From the NCBI RefSeq assembly GCF_040957575.1, contig NZ_CP162602.1, positions 620,001 through 684,000 of the forward strand: a stretch of DNA of 64,000 bases, written 5' to 3'. The position numbers and the translations under genes are program-made. The notes under the pieces are model-generated. The model ran no database searches. It was not told where the DNA came from and worked only from the letters and a program-made list of their open reading frames with translations. Origin of the DNA: Vibrio sp. HB236076 (GTDB lineage: Bacteria; Pseudomonadota; Gammaproteobacteria; Enterobacterales; Vibrionaceae). The first letter of the stretch is position 1. Each line of letters begins with the position of its first letter. Of the stretch, positions 17,550-26,796 are shown one piece after another.

Positions 17550-18889
17550 GTGAAGCATCCATAGTTATGGTTTTATTTGGCTCGTTTCTCGCCTTATTGA
17601 TCCTTGGCGCGCCGGTCATGGTTTCACTGGGTATTGCCGCGTTAGCCTCGTTCTTTTATTTGGATGAAAACCCGATTAAATTCGTCCAGATTGCGTTTAA
17701 CTCTGTTGGCTCGTTCCCTCTGATGGCATTGCCTGCCTTTATATTGGCGGGGGCATTAATGGAAGCCTCCGGGATCTCAAAGCGTTTGGTCAACTTAGCC
17801 GAAAGCTTTGCCGGGCCGGTAACCGGTGGTATGTCTGCCGCGGCAGTCCTAGCGTGTATGTTCTTTGGTGCGATTTCAGGTTCGGGCCCGGCGACCACAG
17901 CCGCCGTGGGCATGTTGATGATCCCTGCCATGGTGAAACGCGGTTATGATAAGGGCTATGCGTCTGCGGTTACCGCTTCATCCGGTGGCCTTGGCATTGT
18001 CATCCCGCCTTCAATTCCAATGGTCATTTTTGGCATATCGGCACTGGGTTTGGCTGTACCGCCAGAAGCGATCCAAAAATTTGGTGAATTCCAAAGTATT
18101 TCTATCCCGAAAATGTTTATCGCTGGTTTCTTCCCGGGCCTGGTTATGGCAACGTGTTTGTTGACATTAAACTACATCCGCTGTCGTCGTCTTGGTTATA
18201 AAGGGACTGATGAAGGTTGGTCAAAAGAGAAAATCTCGGCGGCTGCAAAATCCGGTGTGTGGTCTATTTTGGCGCCACTGGTTATCTTAGGTGGCATTTA
18301 TTCTGGCTTATTTACCCCGACAGAGTCGGCGATTGTGGCTATTTTCTATACCTTGTTCATCGGTATTTTTGTCCACAAAGAATTGAAAATGGCAGAATTT
18401 GTTCAATCACTTGAAACCACCACCTGGTTATCGGGTCGCGTGTTGTTGATCTTATTCACCGCAACGGCATTTGGTCGTATTTTGGTTGAGAATCAAATCC
18501 CTGCGATTGTCGCGGAGTCAATGCTTGGCATTACGGAAAACATATACCTTATCTGGTTGTTGATCATTGCCTTTTTGTTGTTTGTCGGCATGTTTATGGA
18601 AACGCTGGCGGCGATTATGATTTTAACGCCGGTGCTTTTACCCGTGGCGTATTCACTGGGGATTGATCCGGTGCACTTTGGCATTGTGATGGTGTGTAGC
18701 TTATCGATTGGCTTCTCGACGCCGCCATTGGGTGAAAACCTCTTTGTGGCTTCAGGCATTTCCGATACCCCGCTTGAAGAAGTGACGGCGAAGACCTTGC
18801 CTTTTGCCATCATGTCAACAGTGGCGGTGATCATCATTGCTTATATTCCAGAAATTGCCTTGGTACTGCCACGTTGGCTAGGTTATTAG
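17546..18889 (+). CDS. dctM: TRAP transporter large permease subunit, DctM family
   Basis: This 447-residue carrier subunit has about 12 membrane helices and the DctM motifs GMSAAAVLACMFFGAISGSG, ASSGGLGIVIPPSIPMVIF and GFSTPPLGENLFVASG. It moves the substrate with sodium after delivery by DctP. Start and stop fit the family and it overlaps dctQ by four bases. It ends the operon and a strong terminator follows. The substrate is unknown; the MocR partner hints at an amino or amine-type carboxylate. Confidence 0.95.
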   Translation: MSEASIVMVLFGSFLALLILGAPVMVSLGIAALASFFYLDENPIKFVQIAFNSVGSFPLMALPAFILAGALMEASGISKRLVNLAESFAGPVTGGMSAAAVLACMFFGAISGSGPATTAAVGMLMIPAMVKRGYDKGYASAVTASSGGLGIVIPPSIPMVIFGISALGLAVPPEAIQKFGEFQSISIPKMFIAGFFPGLVMATCLLTLNYIRCRRLGYKGTDEGWSKEKISAAAKSGVWSILAPLVILGGIYSGLFTPTESAIVAIFYTLFIGIFVHKELKMAEFVQSLETTTWLSGRVLLILFTATAFGRILVENQIPAIVAESMLGITENIYLIWLLIIAFLLFVGMFMETLAAIMILTPVLLPVAYSLGIDPVHFGIVMVCSLSIGFSTPPLGENLFVASGISDTPLEEVTAKTLPFAIMSTVAVIIIAYIPEIALVLPRWLGY

Positions 18890-18931
18890 CCAATTAACGA
18901 CGAGCGGTTATCATTGCTAACCTAATGCATT

Positions 18932-18963
18932 AGCCAGTCACAATAACGTGACTGGCTTTTTTG
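18932..18963 (+). terminator. Terminator of the TRAP operon
   Basis: AGCCAGTCAC and GTGACTGGCT pair around AATAAC and are followed by six T. Confidence 0.92.
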
Positions 18964-19020
18964 TTTTGTGGTTTCCTCGTGTATCGGTGTTGCGCCTAAC
19001 GTTTTAAGGCTTGCTTTGAG

Positions 19021-20499
19021 CTAGACTCTAAAACTGGTCATTATTGCCGGGATCCCCGGTAATAACCCCACCAGTGCCATCACGCCGGTTAAAGCAATAA
19101 ACATGATCAATGGAATAATCCATCGGCTTAATGCATTGAGATCAGCACTGCGCTCTTTACAGCCAATTAAGCCTAAATTGTCGAGCAGCATGGTTAATGA
19201 CCAGCCAAAAGCCGGGTTCACCAGTGCCGATGAAAAGACCACAATGGCCGCCGATTGGGTGGTTTTTCCCTCGCGAGTCATGGCCATTCCCGCTTCTAAC
19301 AGAGGCAGAAAAACCCCCACGATCAAGGCCACGCACAAGACGGGTTGCCAAATGGCCAAGTCCATCGGATAACCCCAAACACTGGCAATCACACAAAACA
19401 ACGCGGTTAGAATAGCGCCAGCAGGAATGGGGCGTTTGGCGATGGCTGCGGGCACGATGTAAGTCCCCCATGAAGAGGTGAAATTGGCGCCGCCCATCAG
19501 CGAGCCAAAGGTTTGTCTGATCGCCGCGCTGAACATAGTGTCATCAATGTTCATCTGCACTTTTTCTGTTTTTTCTGGGTAACTGATCTTTTGGAACACT
19601 TGATGCCCCAAAAAGTCTGGTGACCACATCGCCACGGCCAAAACAGCAAAGGGCAATACCACAATAAAACTCTCAAAGGTTGGTAAGCCGAGCATCCATC
19701 CACTGTTCTCTCCCCACCAATAAGCGGGGTTCATGTTGGGTAATCCCGGTGCGGTTTTAAATTCGAAGGGCGCGCCGAGCAAGAAGGCTAACCCACCGCC
19801 GAGCAAGCAGCTAAAAGGCACCGCTAACCAACGTTTTTTAAAGTGCTCAAGCAAGGCGTACAGCACGATGGTGGCCAAAATAACAATAAAGGCGATGTGG
19901 CTCATGTGAATGCTGTCCGCCCAGGTAAACAGTTTTTTGACTTGTGAAATGGTGCCGACAAAGCCCAAATAAAGCAATAAACCGCCGCATACGCCTGGGC
20001 TAGTCAAGCGAGCCAGTAAACTGCCGCCCTTAGAAATGGCCAACAATAAACCAAAGATCCCAATCAACAAACCAAAGGCCATCGGATGGCCACCGGCGGC
20101 GACGACAATGGGAATGAGTGGGATCAAAGGCCCATGGGTACCGGGCAGGTTGGCGCTTGGCAAGATAAAGCCAGAAAACAGCAAAATGAACAGGGCAACA
20201 ATGATCAGTTCGTAGCGTACGTTCTCTAAGATAAACCCAGCTTCTAATCCCAATGGGGCGGCAAAAGTGGCGGCAATGGCGCCTACCATGACAATTTTGC
20301 CAATGGTGCCGGCCATGGCTGGGATCATGTCTTCAAATTCAAACCGGTAATCGCGAAAGGGAAGGTTAGGGCGCCAACGTTTAGGTCGCATGATTTGCAG
20401 TTCATGATCCAAATACTGCTCGCGGTTGTCGAACTCAGAAGCAGGACGGTGCGAATCTTGATAGCTGTCATTGGGGACGTCGGTTGTTTTTATTGTCAT
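19021..20499 (-). CDS. DUF3360-type membrane protein, SLC26/NCS2-like transporter
   Basis: This 492-residue protein has a hydrophilic N-terminal segment (1-60, with ELQIMRPKRWRPNLPFRDYR) and about 12-14 membrane helices. The overall form and the glycine/proline-rich segments (SANLPGTHGPLIPLIPIVVA and SLMGGANFTSSWGTYIVPAA) recall the uracil/xanthine and sulfate permease folds. I recall a DUF3360 family of this length and composition in vibrios; this is a memory-based call. Substrate is unknown. A good AGGAG ribosome-binding site precedes the start. It diverges from the Zur-box importer operon, so a link to metal supply is possible but not shown. Confidence 0.7.
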   Translation of the reverse strand: MTIKTTDVPNDSYQDSHRPASEFDNREQYLDHELQIMRPKRWRPNLPFRDYRFEFEDMIPAMAGTIGKIVMVGAIAATFAAPLGLEAGFILENVRYELIIVALFILLFSGFILPSANLPGTHGPLIPLIPIVVAAGGHPMAFGLLIGIFGLLLAISKGGSLLARLTSPGVCGGLLLYLGFVGTISQVKKLFTWADSIHMSHIAFIVILATIVLYALLEHFKKRWLAVPFSCLLGGGLAFLLGAPFEFKTAPGLPNMNPAYWWGENSGWMLGLPTFESFIVVLPFAVLAVAMWSPDFLGHQVFQKISYPEKTEKVQMNIDDTMFSAAIRQTFGSLMGGANFTSSWGTYIVPAAIAKRPIPAGAILTALFCVIASVWGYPMDLAIWQPVLCVALIVGVFLPLLEAGMAMTREGKTTQSAAIVVFSSALVNPAFGWSLTMLLDNLGLIGCKERSADLNALSRWIIPLIMFIALTGVMALVGLLPGIPAIMTSFRV

Positions 20500-20829
20500 T
20501 GTGTCTCCTGAAATGGGTTGGTCACGCTGAGGCAGCGAAGGCCTTTATCCTATGTGAATTGAAGAGTGAATGAAGTAAGCAAAAAGTCGAACAGGGCGAT
20601 AAAGGGCAGGTAATTGGCGGGGACATGCAGATATAAAGCATTTTAAATTCAATATTTTATATTGTTTTTATTGTTGCTTAATTTTTTAGGCATAGTTATT
20701 TAGTCTAATGGCAGTTCGAGTCGCAATTTGGCTAAATGGCAAAGGAATTGGCGCGATGAAAAGATTGATTTATACCTTTGTTATAATATAACATATCAAT
20801 CCAATCTATCTTTCACTGTTTCATTAGTC
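20500..20829. other. Divergent spacer between the DUF3360-type gene and the importer operon
   Basis: This is an AT-rich spacer of 330 bases. It contains the Zur-type box at 20779-20793 close to the importer gene and no other clear element. The frame of the binding protein is open from 20728, but that part is not signal-peptide-like and overlaps the box. Confidence 0.55.
20779..20793. promoter_or_regulatory. Zur box
   Basis: TGTTATA-A-TATAACA is a perfect palindrome equal to the core of the gammaproteobacterial Zur operator (GTTATA-n-TATAAC). It contains a TATAAT (20782-20787) that can serve as the -10, so bound Zur would block the promoter. The importer start is 37 bases downstream. Confidence 0.85.
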
Positions 20830-22356
20830 ATGAAAAAAATACTTCTCTTGTTGGTCGCCGCGTTGGGCGGCTTTTTTGTCTGGACATCGCTTTCTGGTGA
20901 TGAAAACCCCAAGACTTTAGTGGTTTCTGGCCCGTTTGAATTTCACGGTGTCGATCTTTCTAAAGACGGCAGTGTCTTTAGCCGATTAGGCGTCACTCAA
21001 TCGTTAACCGGCTTGCGCCCAGACGGTTCCATCGAGCCAGTCTTAGCGAGCCGTTGGAGCCAAAATGATACGGGCACCCAATGGACATTTACCCTTCGCG
21101 ATGGGGTGCGTTTTCACGATGGTAAACCGTTAACCGCCAATGATGTTGTGGTGTCTCTTAACCACGCTAAGGCCAAGCCCGGCATCATTAAAAATGCGCC
21201 GATCACTGCCATTCGCGCACAAGACAATCAGGTGATTATCGAGCTTGAATCGCCTTATCAGCCTTTGCTGAGCACCTTGGCGCACTTCACTCTAGGCGTG
21301 GTGTCGGCGGACGCTTTCGATCAAGCCGGTAACATCACTACACTTAATGGCACGGGGCCTTTTAGCATTGCCTCTATGGTGGCGCCCCATAAGCTGACTT
21401 TGACTAAGTTTGCCGACTATTGGGGGCAAGTGGCGAGTATTGAGCGCGTCGAATATCAAGCCGGTCATCGCTCAGAAAGCCGAGCCTTGCAAGTACAAAG
21501 TGGCCAAGCCGATATTGCCTATTCCATTGATGCCATCAGTAAGCAGTCTTTAGCTGAGGATGACAACACGGTGGTGGAGAGTGTCAATTTACCGCGTACT
21601 ATTTTAGTCAAAGTCAACAATACGCACCCATTGTTGGCGGACGTTCGTGCCCGTCAAGCGATCAGTTTTGCCTTAGATCGCTCAGGTATGGCTAACTCTG
21701 TGCTGTTTGCCCCAGGCAGTGAAGCCTATCAGCTGTTTAATACCAACCAAGCGGCATGGCATTTAGACGATATCGCCGAGCAGCAAGATATTGCGAAAGC
21801 CAAAGCCTTGTTATCGCAATTAGGTTGGCAGTTAAACGAGGCTGGCGTGTTGGAAAAAGACGGTGAAACTTTTCGTTTAAACCTGATCACCTATGCCAAT
21901 CGCCCTGAGCTTCCTCTGATTGCCACCGCGTTGCAAAACCAGTTGGCCAAGGTGGGTATTGAAGTCAATGTGTCGATTGAAAACTCCAGTGCCATTCCTT
22001 CTGGCCACCATGATGGTTCGTTAGAGCTGGCGGTGATCGCGCGTAACTTTGGCATGGCCGGTACGCCTTTGCCTTTGTTGTACAGTGACTTTAGTCAACC
22101 GCAAGGCAGTGACTGGGGACACATGAATTGGAGTAATGCCACCTTGAGTGACCATCTTGAAAGCCTGATCAGCTCGCCAAAACAAGACAGCAATCAATAC
22201 CAGCAAGATGTCGCTCGAATTTTGGCGGACAATTTACCGGTGATCCCCGTGGCGTACAGTACTCAGCACAACGCGGTAAATCGCAATCTATCGGGATTAG
22301 TCTTGGATCCTTTTGAGCTAAACTACCGTCTCGAGGCCGTGCAGTTTAATGATTAA
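20830..22356 (+). CDS. Peptide/nickel-type ABC transporter substrate-binding protein
   Basis: This is a 508-residue family 5 binding protein. It begins with a lipid-free signal or anchor segment (KKILLLLVAALGGFFVWTSL). Family features are SLTGLRPDGSIEPVLASRW, WTFTLRDGVRFHDGKPLTAN and ARQAISFALDRSGMANSVL. Such proteins bind peptides, metallophore complexes or heme. I chose 20830 because the Zur box lies just upstream; a longer frame from 20728 would include the box. It overlaps the next gene by eight bases. Zur control suggests zinc acquisition through a peptide or metallophore; this is an inference. Confidence 0.88.
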   Translation: MKKILLLLVAALGGFFVWTSLSGDENPKTLVVSGPFEFHGVDLSKDGSVFSRLGVTQSLTGLRPDGSIEPVLASRWSQNDTGTQWTFTLRDGVRFHDGKPLTANDVVVSLNHAKAKPGIIKNAPITAIRAQDNQVIIELESPYQPLLSTLAHFTLGVVSADAFDQAGNITTLNGTGPFSIASMVAPHKLTLTKFADYWGQVASIERVEYQAGHRSESRALQVQSGQADIAYSIDAISKQSLAEDDNTVVESVNLPRTILVKVNNTHPLLADVRARQAISFALDRSGMANSVLFAPGSEAYQLFNTNQAAWHLDDIAEQQDIAKAKALLSQLGWQLNEAGVLEKDGETFRLNLITYANRPELPLIATALQNQLAKVGIEVNVSIENSSAIPSGHHDGSLELAVIARNFGMAGTPLPLLYSDFSQPQGSDWGHMNWSNATLSDHLESLISSPKQDSNQYQQDVARILADNLPVIPVAYSTQHNAVNRNLSGLVLDPFELNYRLEAVQFND

Positions 22357-23296
22357 GTTGTTACTTAACCGATTCGCTCAAGCCGGCTTTGTCGCTTGGG
22401 CGGTCGGCACACTGACATTTTTAATGATGCGTTTTTTACCTGGCGACATGGCATATAAAATTGCCGCCGAGCGCTATGGCTATGATTACGTTAACCAAGA
22501 GGCGGCAGAAGCGGTGCGGGCTGAGTTAGGTCTAGAACGCAGCGGTTTCGAGCAATACTGGTCTTGGCTGGTGGATTTGGTGCAGTTTAATCTGGGTCAT
22601 TCATTAGTCAGTGGGGAAGCGGTATCGTCGGTCGTCGGTCATCACTTGTCGTACACCTTTATGTTGGCGGCGACGGCGATTGTGCTTTCTTTATTGGTCG
22701 CATTCCCTTTGGGTCTGCATGCGGGAAAATACCCTTACCAATGGGTCGATAAATTGGCGGTAGGCTTTTCGGTGCTGTTTCGCTCCATGCCGGTGTTTTT
22801 GGTGGGTTTGATCTTAATGATCGTGTTTGGCTATCAATTGGGCTGGCTTCCGGTCACCGGGTTTGGCGAGCCACAGCACATTATTTTGCCCAGTATTGCC
22901 CTAGCATTAACGTTGGCGGCCTTGTCGAATCAGATGATCCGCAACGAAGCACACGCAGTGTTTGGCGCGACTTTCATGCGTTTTGCCCGTTATAAAGGTC
23001 TGAGTGACAAGCAAGCCGAGCAGCATCATTTATCCCCGAACGTCACCCTGCCGATCATTACTTTTTTGGGCGTACAAGCGATCAGTTTGATTGAAGGGAT
23101 CGTGATGATCGAATCCTTATTTGCTTGGCCGGGTATTGGCCATGCTTTATCACACGCGATTTTTTCTCGTGATATTCCTGTCATCCAAGCCTCGGCGTTG
23201 GTGATGGGCTTGTTGTTTGTGGCGATCAATACCTTGATTGATGTGTGTCAATACGTTTTAGATCCTCGGGTAAGACAGGAGAAGTCAGCATCATGA
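22349..23296 (+). CDS. Peptide/nickel-type ABC permease, DppB-like
   Basis: This is a 315-residue permease with six membrane helices. The EAA loop region that contacts the ATPase is FMRFARYKGLSDKQAEQHHL, followed by MIESLFAWPGIGHALSHAIF. It forms the channel with the following permease. It overlaps the binding-protein gene by eight bases and the next gene by four, so the operon is tightly coupled. The EAA loop departs from the usual EAL/YtRTARAKGL consensus. Confidence 0.9.
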   Translation: MIKLLLNRFAQAGFVAWAVGTLTFLMMRFLPGDMAYKIAAERYGYDYVNQEAAEAVRAELGLERSGFEQYWSWLVDLVQFNLGHSLVSGEAVSSVVGHHLSYTFMLAATAIVLSLLVAFPLGLHAGKYPYQWVDKLAVGFSVLFRSMPVFLVGLILMIVFGYQLGWLPVTGFGEPQHIILPSIALALTLAALSNQMIRNEAHAVFGATFMRFARYKGLSDKQAEQHHLSPNVTLPIITFLGVQAISLIEGIVMIESLFAWPGIGHALSHAIFSRDIPVIQASALVMGLLFVAINTLIDVCQYVLDPRVRQEKSAS

Positions 23297-24078
23297 GACT
23301 CACTAACAAGCAAATTGCAGCCTTGGCACTCTTGTGCTTATTGGTGGTGTTTACGCTATACGGTAAGTTTTTATCGGGTTCTGATATCGCCACTCAAGAT
23401 CTAAATAATGCCTTTATGGCGCCAAGCAGTAGTGAGCCTCTGGGCACCGATCACTTTGGTCGCAGTAATTTGGCCCGCTTAGCCGATGCCATCGCCAACT
23501 CGTTACTGCTGGCGGCGGCCAGTGTGTCGCTCGCCGGTGTCTTTGGTGTGGTGCTTGGCGTGTTATCGGGCTGGTATGGCGGCTGGGTCGATCGCGTGAG
23601 CTTGGTGTTGATGAATATGGTGATGGCGATGCCTGGTTTGGTGTTAGTCTTGCTGTTTGCCGCGCTTATTCCTGGCTCCGTGACCTTCTTATTTTGTGGT
23701 ATTGCCTTGACCATGTGGGCGGATTTTTTCCGCGTGATGAGAAACAAATCTCAGCGCTTAACCCGCGCCGATGAGTTTGAAAATGCTACCTTATTGGGGT
23801 TTGGTCGTTGGTATCGCTTTCGCATGCACGTTTGGCCTTACTTAAAGCGCGATATTTTCACGCTGGCTTGTTTTGGGGCCGCCAATGCGGTTTTAGCGTT
23901 AGCCGCGCTTGGCTTTTTGTATGTGGGCATGCGTCCGCCTCATGCTGAGCTTGGCATGATGATGGTGGAGCTCTTTCGCTATTATCAGGTCGCACCTTGG
24001 GTATTGGTTCAGCCCATCGTTGCGCTGATGCTGTTGATTTTTGGCTTTTACTTTTTATCGAAAGGGCGTGAGCAATGA
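23293..24078 (+). CDS. Peptide/nickel-type ABC permease, DppC-like
   Basis: This is a 261-residue permease. It shows the N-terminal DppC signature of the family (EPLGTDHFGRSNLARLADAI), six membrane helices, and the cytoplasmic loop RVMRNKSQRLTRADEFENAT. The start at 23293 overlaps the previous stop as ATGA; the frame is open earlier but lies within the preceding gene. It is somewhat short for the family. Confidence 0.9.
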   Translation: MRLTNKQIAALALLCLLVVFTLYGKFLSGSDIATQDLNNAFMAPSSSEPLGTDHFGRSNLARLADAIANSLLLAAASVSLAGVFGVVLGVLSGWYGGWVDRVSLVLMNMVMAMPGLVLVLLFAALIPGSVTFLFCGIALTMWADFFRVMRNKSQRLTRADEFENATLLGFGRWYRFRMHVWPYLKRDIFTLACFGAANAVLALAALGFLYVGMRPPHAELGMMMVELFRYYQVAPWVLVQPIVALMLLIFGFYFLSKGREQ

Positions 24079-25529
24079 GTGAATTAACCCTAACGTCTGT
24101 GTCGGTACATCAAGGTGAGAAAACCTTCGTTGAGCCGATTTCTATGATGCTTGCCCGCGGTGAAGCCATTACCATTTTAGGCGAAACCGGCTCGGGTAAA
24201 AGTCTCTTTAGCAAAGCCATTTTGGGGGATTTACCCAAGGGGTTTTACGCCAAAGGGGATATCGTACTCAATGGTCAGGCGTTGTTGTCTTTGCCTCAAA
24301 AAGAGCGTGAAGCCTTGTGGGGCAAAGAGATGGCGGTGTTACCCCAAGAGCCGCGTTTAGCGCTTAGCCCGTTAATGAAGGTCAAGCAACAAGTCTCTGA
24401 GGTTCACCAGTGGGTATTGGGCCGCAAAAAATCGCCCAGCAATACTTTGGCTGAGCAGGCGTTTGACACTTTGAGTTTAGCGCAGCATACCGAGAAATAC
24501 CCGGTTGAACTCTCTGGCGGTATGGCTCAGCGCAGCGCCTTTTTGGCAGCGACGGCGGCAGGGGCCAAGTTGTTGATTGCCGACGAGCCGACCAAAGGTT
24601 TGGATGACAAGAGTAAGCAGCAGGTGATAGAGCAACTTTTGGCGCACAAACAACAGGGCAGCTTGATCACCATCACTCATGATTTAGACGTGGCGAAAGC
24701 CCTTGGCGGAAAAATCTATGTTTTGCTGCAAGGCAAGTGGGTCGCAGAAGGTAAAACGTTTGATGAGCTAAAAAACCAGCCGACGGACGATTACACCGCG
24801 ATGCTGTTCAATCCGCGAGTTGGCCTCAATCAGAAGGTGAAAAAGCCGCTCGGTGAGGTGGTGATCACCGCCAATCAACTCGAGATGGGCTACGGCCAGT
24901 CGACGCTGTTTACTGATCTTTCGTTTGAGCTAAAGCAAGGGGAAGTCTTGGGCTTATCGGGCGCCAGTGGCTGTGGCAAATCCACCTTGTGCGATTTGCT
25001 GTTGGGGTTAAAAGCGCCGTTATCTGGTTCGATAGACAATCACGTCACTTTTGGTCTGGGTCAGAAACTCAAATTGTATCAAGATCCGCCGCAGTCGTTT
25101 TCGGCGCAATTTACGTTACAGCGTCAACTTGACGACGTGTGTCAGCTACACCATATCGACCCTCAAACCATTGAGGATTATCGCGAGCGATTGCAGATCA
25201 AAGCCGATGTGTTGTCGCGATTGCCCAGTGAAGTGTCGGGCGGTGAGTTGCAGCGGGTGGCGATTTTACGCGCGCTGCTGTTAAAGCCTAAGCTGTTGAT
25301 CGCCGATGAGCCGACCACGCGCTTAGACCCGCACATCGCCCATGAGACCATGGCGCTGTTGATGGAGTGCGTTCAAGAGATTGGCTGTGCGTTGATCTTG
25401 GTCAGTCACAGTCAGTTAGAGCTTGAGCGCTATTGTGATAAGCGTTTGTATTTTCAAGGCGATGGGGTGGTATCGTCTATCGCGCCGAGCACGTTAGACC
25501 GTCATGAGGACACCAGTGCCGTGGCTTAG
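24075..25529 (+). CDS. Fused double ABC ATPase of the importer, DppD-DppF type
   Basis: This 484-residue protein carries two ATPase modules in one chain. Module 1 has Walker A LGETGSGKS (35-43), signature LSGGMAQR near 145 and Walker B LLIADEPT. Module 2 has Walker A SGASGCGKST near 294, signature VSGGELQR near 386 and Walker B LLIADEPTTRLDPH. Opp/Dpp-type importers usually have two separate ATPases, and fusions are a known variant. Module 2 lacks a clear Tyr in its A-loop position, though this is weak evidence. It overlaps the previous gene by four bases and ends the operon. Confidence 0.92.
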   Translation: MSELTLTSVSVHQGEKTFVEPISMMLARGEAITILGETGSGKSLFSKAILGDLPKGFYAKGDIVLNGQALLSLPQKEREALWGKEMAVLPQEPRLALSPLMKVKQQVSEVHQWVLGRKKSPSNTLAEQAFDTLSLAQHTEKYPVELSGGMAQRSAFLAATAAGAKLLIADEPTKGLDDKSKQQVIEQLLAHKQQGSLITITHDLDVAKALGGKIYVLLQGKWVAEGKTFDELKNQPTDDYTAMLFNPRVGLNQKVKKPLGEVVITANQLEMGYGQSTLFTDLSFELKQGEVLGLSGASGCGKSTLCDLLLGLKAPLSGSIDNHVTFGLGQKLKLYQDPPQSFSAQFTLQRQLDDVCQLHHIDPQTIEDYRERLQIKADVLSRLPSEVSGGELQRVAILRALLLKPKLLIADEPTTRLDPHIAHETMALLMECVQEIGCALILVSHSQLELERYCDKRLYFQGDGVVSSIAPSTLDRHEDTSAVA

Positions 25530-25569
25530 CTCACGCCTCGGTATTGGGGTTTGTTTTGGTGTAATAATG

Positions 25570-25596
25570 ACGCCGCTCACCAGAGCGGCGTTTTTT
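25570..25596 (+). terminator. Terminator of the importer operon
   Basis: ACGCCGCTC and GAGCGGCGT pair around ACCA and are followed by six T. The convergent DUF2938 gene ends 17 bases further on. Confidence 0.92.
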
Positions 25597-25613
25597 AATA
25601 TGCTTAACATCGA

Positions 25614-26102
25614 CTAAACAGGTACCCATTGCAGCGCCAGTGCCGAGAGAAACAGCCCGCAGCCAAACACAGCATGATTAATTACGCTGTGCAATCGAAT
25701 CGCGTTAGGGTTGGGCGTTCGAGAGCCTGCCACACCGGCGCCCATACCGGGCTGTAAGAGAAAAAAGGGCGCGACAACGGTGGCAATACCGAAGGCAAGT
25801 GCAGGGCCAATTGATGGCGCTGTAATCCACGTTGATCCGCAGATCATCACTAAGAGTGCGGCGTAGGCAACCCCAGTCACATAATGCGCCGTCCACCCAA
25901 TGAATCGCTCAAAACGAATGGGCGGTGATTGTGCAATAGCAGTATGGCGAAATTGACCCTGCCCCAGGTGGCCGACCCAACGTCCAACCATGGCCCAATT
26001 GGTTGGCGCAATATTGAGTAAACGCTTTCTGATTGCCCCCCACAAATCCATAACGGCCGTGGCGCCGATCCCGATCAAAATGACAAAAAACAGATGTCCC
26101 AT
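25614..26102 (-). CDS. DUF2938 family membrane protein
   Basis: This 162-residue protein has about four membrane helices (residues 3-20, 70-92, 98-115 and 140-158). The motifs ATAVMDLWGAIRKRLL, NWAMVGRWVGH and GAGVAGSRTPNPNAIRLHSV agree with DUF2938 proteins; I recall this family from sequence pattern. Function is unknown. It is divergent from a MerR-family gene, a pairing that I recall as common for DUF2938 and that suggests regulation by that protein. Confidence 0.8.
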   Translation of the reverse strand: MGHLFFVILIGIGATAVMDLWGAIRKRLLNIAPTNWAMVGRWVGHLGQGQFRHTAIAQSPPIRFERFIGWTAHYVTGVAYAALLVMICGSTWITAPSIGPALAFGIATVVAPFFLLQPGMGAGVAGSRTPNPNAIRLHSVINHAVFGCGLFLSALALQWVPV

Positions 26103-26178
26103 AGTGGTTCCCTAGCTGGTGTTGATTTTATCGTTGTGCTAGCTTACAACTTCAAGTTCACTTTAAGTCAAGGGTTGT

Positions 26179-26604
26179 ATGGACATTTCTAAAGTCGCCA
26201 AAAAATCGGGTATTCCTGCATCGACGTTGCGCTTTTATGAAGAAAAAGGCTTGATCCGCTCTGTTGGTCGGCAAGGGATCCGCAGAGTGTTTGCCGACAA
26301 TATTATAGAGCGCCTGGAATTGATCTCATTGGGGCGTGTTGCCGGGTTCTCGTTAGACGAAATCGCCGGCATTTTAGGCACGCAAGATAAGCCTCGCATT
26401 GAACGCACGCTCTTGCTGCAAAAAGCCAATGAGCTCGATCATACCATTCAACAGTTAACCGCCATGCGAGATGGCTTAAAGCACGCCGCCGCTTGCCAGG
26501 CTCCGAGTCATTTGGAGTGCCCGAGATTTCGTCGTCTCATGAGTCTCGCCGTCAGTGGAGCTCTTGGTGAAAAATCAACTAAGCAACAAAAAAAACAGCA
26601 ATAG
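26179..26604 (+). CDS. MerR-family regulator
   Basis: This 141-residue MerR protein has a winged helix (ISKVAKKSGIPASTLRFYEE), a dimerisation helix near residues 75-105, and a short tail with Cys114 and Cys122 (near AACQAPSHLECPRF). The cysteine pair resembles the sensing site of metal or redox MerR proteins, but the CxxC/Cx7C spacing alone does not name the signal. The tail is Lys/Gln-rich. It is divergent from the DUF2938 gene, and no palindromic spacer element was checked beyond the 76-base gap. Confidence 0.8.
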   Translation: MDISKVAKKSGIPASTLRFYEEKGLIRSVGRQGIRRVFADNIIERLELISLGRVAGFSLDEIAGILGTQDKPRIERTLLLQKANELDHTIQQLTAMRDGLKHAAACQAPSHLECPRFRRLMSLAVSGALGEKSTKQQKKQQ

Positions 26605-26682
26605 AAGTCTTTATCACCAGCGAGTAACATCACATTTTGTGAACGAAAATGTTGATGCTTATCACACCAATTTTTCACTCGA

Positions 26683-26716
26683 ACGAGATTTGTTTGACTC
26701 ACCGTCCAAATCTCGT
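26683..26716. repeat. Inverted repeat upstream of the HTH initiator-like gene
   Basis: ACGAGATTTG (26683-26692) and CAAATCTCGT (26707-26716) are perfect inverted copies 14 bases apart. A third near copy, CAAATCACGTCAAA at 27177-27190 inside the following gene, matches 26707-26720 at 13 of 14 positions. This may be an operator for autoregulation. Confidence 0.6.
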
Positions 26717-26796
26717 CAAACCACTCAAAAGCCATCGCGACAAATTGCCCACCTTGAACAACACTTATCAAGTCCCCCAAATAGTGAGGTAAAACA

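Noticed and set aside
20728-20829. N-terminal extension of the importer binding protein
   Set aside because: It would place the Zur box inside the coding sequence and has no signal-peptide character. The start at 20830 gives a good signal segment.
26641-26660. Possible second DnaA box in the region before the HTH gene (TTATCACAC)
   Set aside because: It differs from the consensus at too many positions to count.
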